Shown piece after piece: positions 5,337 to 6,866 of a DNA stretch of 6,866 nucleotides (within the stretch, counting starts at the first letter, position 1; every line of letters begins with the position of its first letter). The notes under the pieces are model-generated. The model worked only from the letters and a program-made list of their open reading frames with translations, ran no database searches and was not told the DNA's origin. Origin of the DNA: Planctomycetota bacterium. Lineage in GTDB: Bacteria; Planctomycetota; Planctomycetia; Pirellulales; Lacipirellulaceae. A program made the position numbers and the translations under genes. The stretch covers positions 1-6,866 of the forward strand of contig JAKEGR010000265.1 of NCBI GenBank assembly GCA_022615465.1, in the 5' to 3' direction.

Positions 5337-6170
5337 ATGCAACACGTTGCCAGCCAGATCGAGGAGGCGGCGCAGTTCGTACGCGGCCAATGGAGCGGTG
5401 TGCCGCGCGCCGGCATCGTCCTCGGTTCCGGGCTGGGCGCGGTGGCCGACGAAATCGACGTCGGCGCGGCGATCGATTACGGCGAGATTCCGCATTTCTC
5501 GCGTTCTGCCGCCATCGGCCATCCTGGGCGGTTGCTGTGCGGCTGGCTCCGCGGTGTGCCCGTTCTGGCCATGCAGGGGCGGTTCCACTGTTACGAAGGC
5601 TACACGGCGGAGCAGGCCGCGTTTCCGGTTCGTGTCATGAAAGCTCTCGGCATCGAGCTTTTAATCGTTTCCAACGCGGCGGGCGGATTGAACCCCAATT
5701 TCGCTGTCGGGGACATCATGGTCATCGACGACCACATCAACCTTGTGAATCGCAATCCGCTTGTCGGTGTGAACGACGACCGGCCTGGCTCGCGGTTTCC
5801 TGATAGGTCGGCACCCTACGACCGGCAACTCGGCGATCACTCGCTGGCGATCGCTCGCCGAGAGAATTTTGTCTGCCACCGCGGCGTGTATGTCGCCATG
5901 CTCGGGCCGACCTATGAAACGCGGGCGGAAGTTCGCATGTTGCGCTACTTCGGCGGCGACGCAGTGGGCATGTCCACCGTTCCCGAGGTTATCGTTGCCG
6001 CCCAGGCGGGCCTGCGTGTTCTGGGCCTATCGACAATCACGAACGTGTGTTCGCCTGACGTACCACGCACCACGAGCGGCGAAGAGGTCGTCGCCGCCGC
6101 GTATACTGCTCGATACAAGCTGCGGGCAATCGTCGCCGGGGTAATCGCAGAGGAATGTGCTTCCTCTTAG
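5337..6170 (+). CDS. punA: Purine nucleoside phosphorylase, trimeric type, copy B (canonical, guanosine/inosine-type)
   Basis: This 277-residue trimeric-type PNP aligns with copy A without gaps, sharing about 156 of 277 residues by hand count. It keeps the canonical pocket better: GSGLG (30-34) with Ser31, GHPGRL with His62, QGRFHCYEGY (80-89) with Arg82, His84 and Tyr86, SNAAGGLNP (112-120), GPTYETRAE (190-198) with Glu194, GMSTVPEVIV (211-220), and STITNVC with Asn236 equivalent to human Asn243. It should therefore cleave inosine, guanosine and their deoxy forms to hypoxanthine or guanine plus (deoxy)ribose 1-phosphate. The His that contacts the ribose 5'-hydroxyl in human PNP (His257) is not evident; Gly248 lies about there. 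The ATG at 5337 has no convincing Shine-Dalgarno and follows the copy A stop by 6 nt, so translation probably relies on coupling to copy A. Guanine from this reaction could feed the deaminase encoded at 1183-1653. Confidence 0.96.
   Translation: MQHVASQIEEAAQFVRGQWSGVPRAGIVLGSGLGAVADEIDVGAAIDYGEIPHFSRSAAIGHPGRLLCGWLRGVPVLAMQGRFHCYEGYTAEQAAFPVRVMKALGIELLIVSNAAGGLNPNFAVGDIMVIDDHINLVNRNPLVGVNDDRPGSRFPDRSAPYDRQLGDHSLAIARRENFVCHRGVYVAMLGPTYETRAEVRMLRYFGGDAVGMSTVPEVIVAAQAGLRVLGLSTITNVCSPDVPRTTSGEEVVAAAYTARYKLRAIVAGVIAEECASS
6149..6167 (+). other. Perfect 7-bp inverted repeat over the end of PNP copy B
   Basis: AGAGGAA (6149-6155) and TTCCTCT (6161-6167) are exact reverse complements around a 5-nt loop, TGTGC. 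The right arm runs into the TAG stop at 6168-6170. No T-tract follows, so it is not an intrinsic terminator. It could tune expression or mRNA stability between the PNP and phosphorylase genes, or be chance. Confidence 0.3.
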
Positions 6171-6212
6171 CCGCCAGTGTCGCACCACCAGCGCCACCGC
6201 AAAGTAATCACA

Positions 6213-6866
6213 ATGAACGTTGTCCATTTGATCTCGAAGAAACGCGACGGCGGAGAACTGATCGCCGACGAGATTGGCGCGCTCATCGAGGGCTACGTCC
6301 GCGGCGATGTACCCGATTACCAGATGTCGGCATGGGCAATGGCCGTGTTTCTTCGTGGTATGACCGTGGCTGAAACGGCAGCACTGACTGAACATATGCT
6401 CCATTCCGGGGCAACATTCAAGTGGCAGGCTGGCGAAGTTCCGAAAGTCGACAAACATTCCACGGGAGGAATTGGCGATAAGGTCTCGTTGATACTGGCT
6501 CCGCTGTTGGCCTGTTGCGAATTGCAGGTGCCGATGATTTCCGGCCGTGGCCTCGGCGCGACCGGCGGCACGCTCGACAAGTTGGAAGCGATCTCCGGAT
6601 TCCGAACGAATCTCAGCACGGCCGAGTTTCAAGCGATTTGTCGCAGCGTTGGCTGCGTCATCAGCGGCGCGACGACCGATCTTGTGCCCGCTGACCGCAA
6701 GCTGTACGCACTTCGCGATGTCACCGGCACGGTTCCCTCAATTCCGCTGATCACTGCCAGCGTTATGAGCAAGAAGCTGGCCGAGGGCCTCGATGCACTT
6801 GTCCTTGATGTGAAAGCGGGTAGCGGCGCCTTCATGAAAACCCGCGAACAAGCACGCGAGTTGGCG
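6213..6866 (+). CDS. deoA: Pyrimidine-nucleoside/thymidine phosphorylase, 3'-truncated by window edge
   Basis: The first 218 residues of a family that is normally about 430-440 long are present. The frame has no stop and runs off the right edge. The enzyme phosphorolyses thymidine, deoxyuridine and, in the broader Pdp type, uridine to base plus (deoxy)ribose 1-phosphate. Visible motifs are the N-terminal helical region with KKRDG (9-13), the phosphate-binding KHSTGGIGDK (81-90) with Lys81 and His82, the thymidine-phosphorylase signature around SGRGLGATGGTLDKLE (110-125), and LRDVTGTVPSIPLITAS (167-183). Arg168, Ser183 and Lys187 correspond with a constant offset of 3 to E. coli DeoA Arg171, Ser186 and Lys190, the base-binding residues. 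DVKAGSGAFMK (199-209) follows. DeoA and Pdp specificity cannot be told apart from this half. The ATG at 6213 lies 42 nt after PNP copy B, has no clear Shine-Dalgarno and starts right before the conserved region, so it is probably the distal part of the same transcript. Confidence 0.95.
   Translation, partial: MNVVHLISKKRDGGELIADEIGALIEGYVRGDVPDYQMSAWAMAVFLRGMTVAETAALTEHMLHSGATFKWQAGEVPKVDKHSTGGIGDKVSLILAPLLACCELQVPMISGRGLGATGGTLDKLEAISGFRTNLSTAEFQAICRSVGCVISGATTDLVPADRKLYALRDVTGTVPSIPLITASVMSKKLAEGLDALVLDVKAGSGAFMKTREQARELA

Noticed and set aside
4476..5588. A 370-residue antisense open frame across both PNP genes.
   Set aside because: It mirrors two highly conserved sense genes, and its similar segments simply echo the tandem duplication. 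It has no recognisable motif of its own and looks like an effect of GC-rich codon use.

Overview
The window looks like a chromosomal segment of a planctomycete. The strongest pointer is the gene at 2644-3663, which has a prepilin-type N-terminus followed by the DUF1559 architecture, a protein family greatly expanded in Planctomycetota. The moderately high GC content, frequent GTG starts and mostly weak Shine-Dalgarno sequences fit this. An assignment to Pirellulales or a neighbouring order would be a guess. All supported genes are on the + strand and tightly packed. No stretch above 300 bases lacks a gene, and I see no tRNA, rRNA, CRISPR array, insertion sequence or prophage signal.

Layout: (1) 1-1080, the 3' part of a PqaA-family alpha/beta hydrolase, cut by the window edge. 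(2) 1183-1653, a zinc-dependent nucleobase deaminase resembling guanine deaminase. (3) 1753-2526, a short-form AMP nucleosidase. (4) 2644-3663, the DUF1559 pseudopilin-like protein. (5) 3735-4448, deoxyribose-phosphate aldolase (deoC). (6) 4497-5330 and (7) 5337-6170, two tandem trimeric-type purine nucleoside phosphorylases (PNPs) of identical length, about 56% identical by hand count and only 6 nt apart. (8) 6213-6866, the N-terminal half of a pyrimidine/thymidine phosphorylase, cut by the right edge.

Six of the eight genes form a nucleotide and nucleoside breakdown and salvage cluster. AMP nucleosidase splits AMP into adenine and ribose 5-phosphate. The phosphorylases split purine and pyrimidine (deoxy)nucleosides into free bases and (deoxy)ribose 1-phosphate. 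The deaminase would process a released base such as guanine. DeoC feeds deoxyribose 5-phosphate into central metabolism as acetaldehyde and glyceraldehyde 3-phosphate. The phosphopentomutase that links the phosphorylases to DeoC, any transporter and any dedicated regulator are not in the window. The DUF1559 gene interrupts the cluster without an obvious metabolic link.

The most interesting signal is the divergence of the two PNP copies. The downstream copy keeps the Asn that gives 6-oxopurine specificity in mammalian PNP. The upstream copy has Asp there, plus other pocket and phosphate-loop changes, some resembling methylthioadenosine phosphorylase. This suggests that the pair divides guanosine/inosine from adenosine-type substrates. 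No wholly new system is evident; most of the window is recognisable metabolism.
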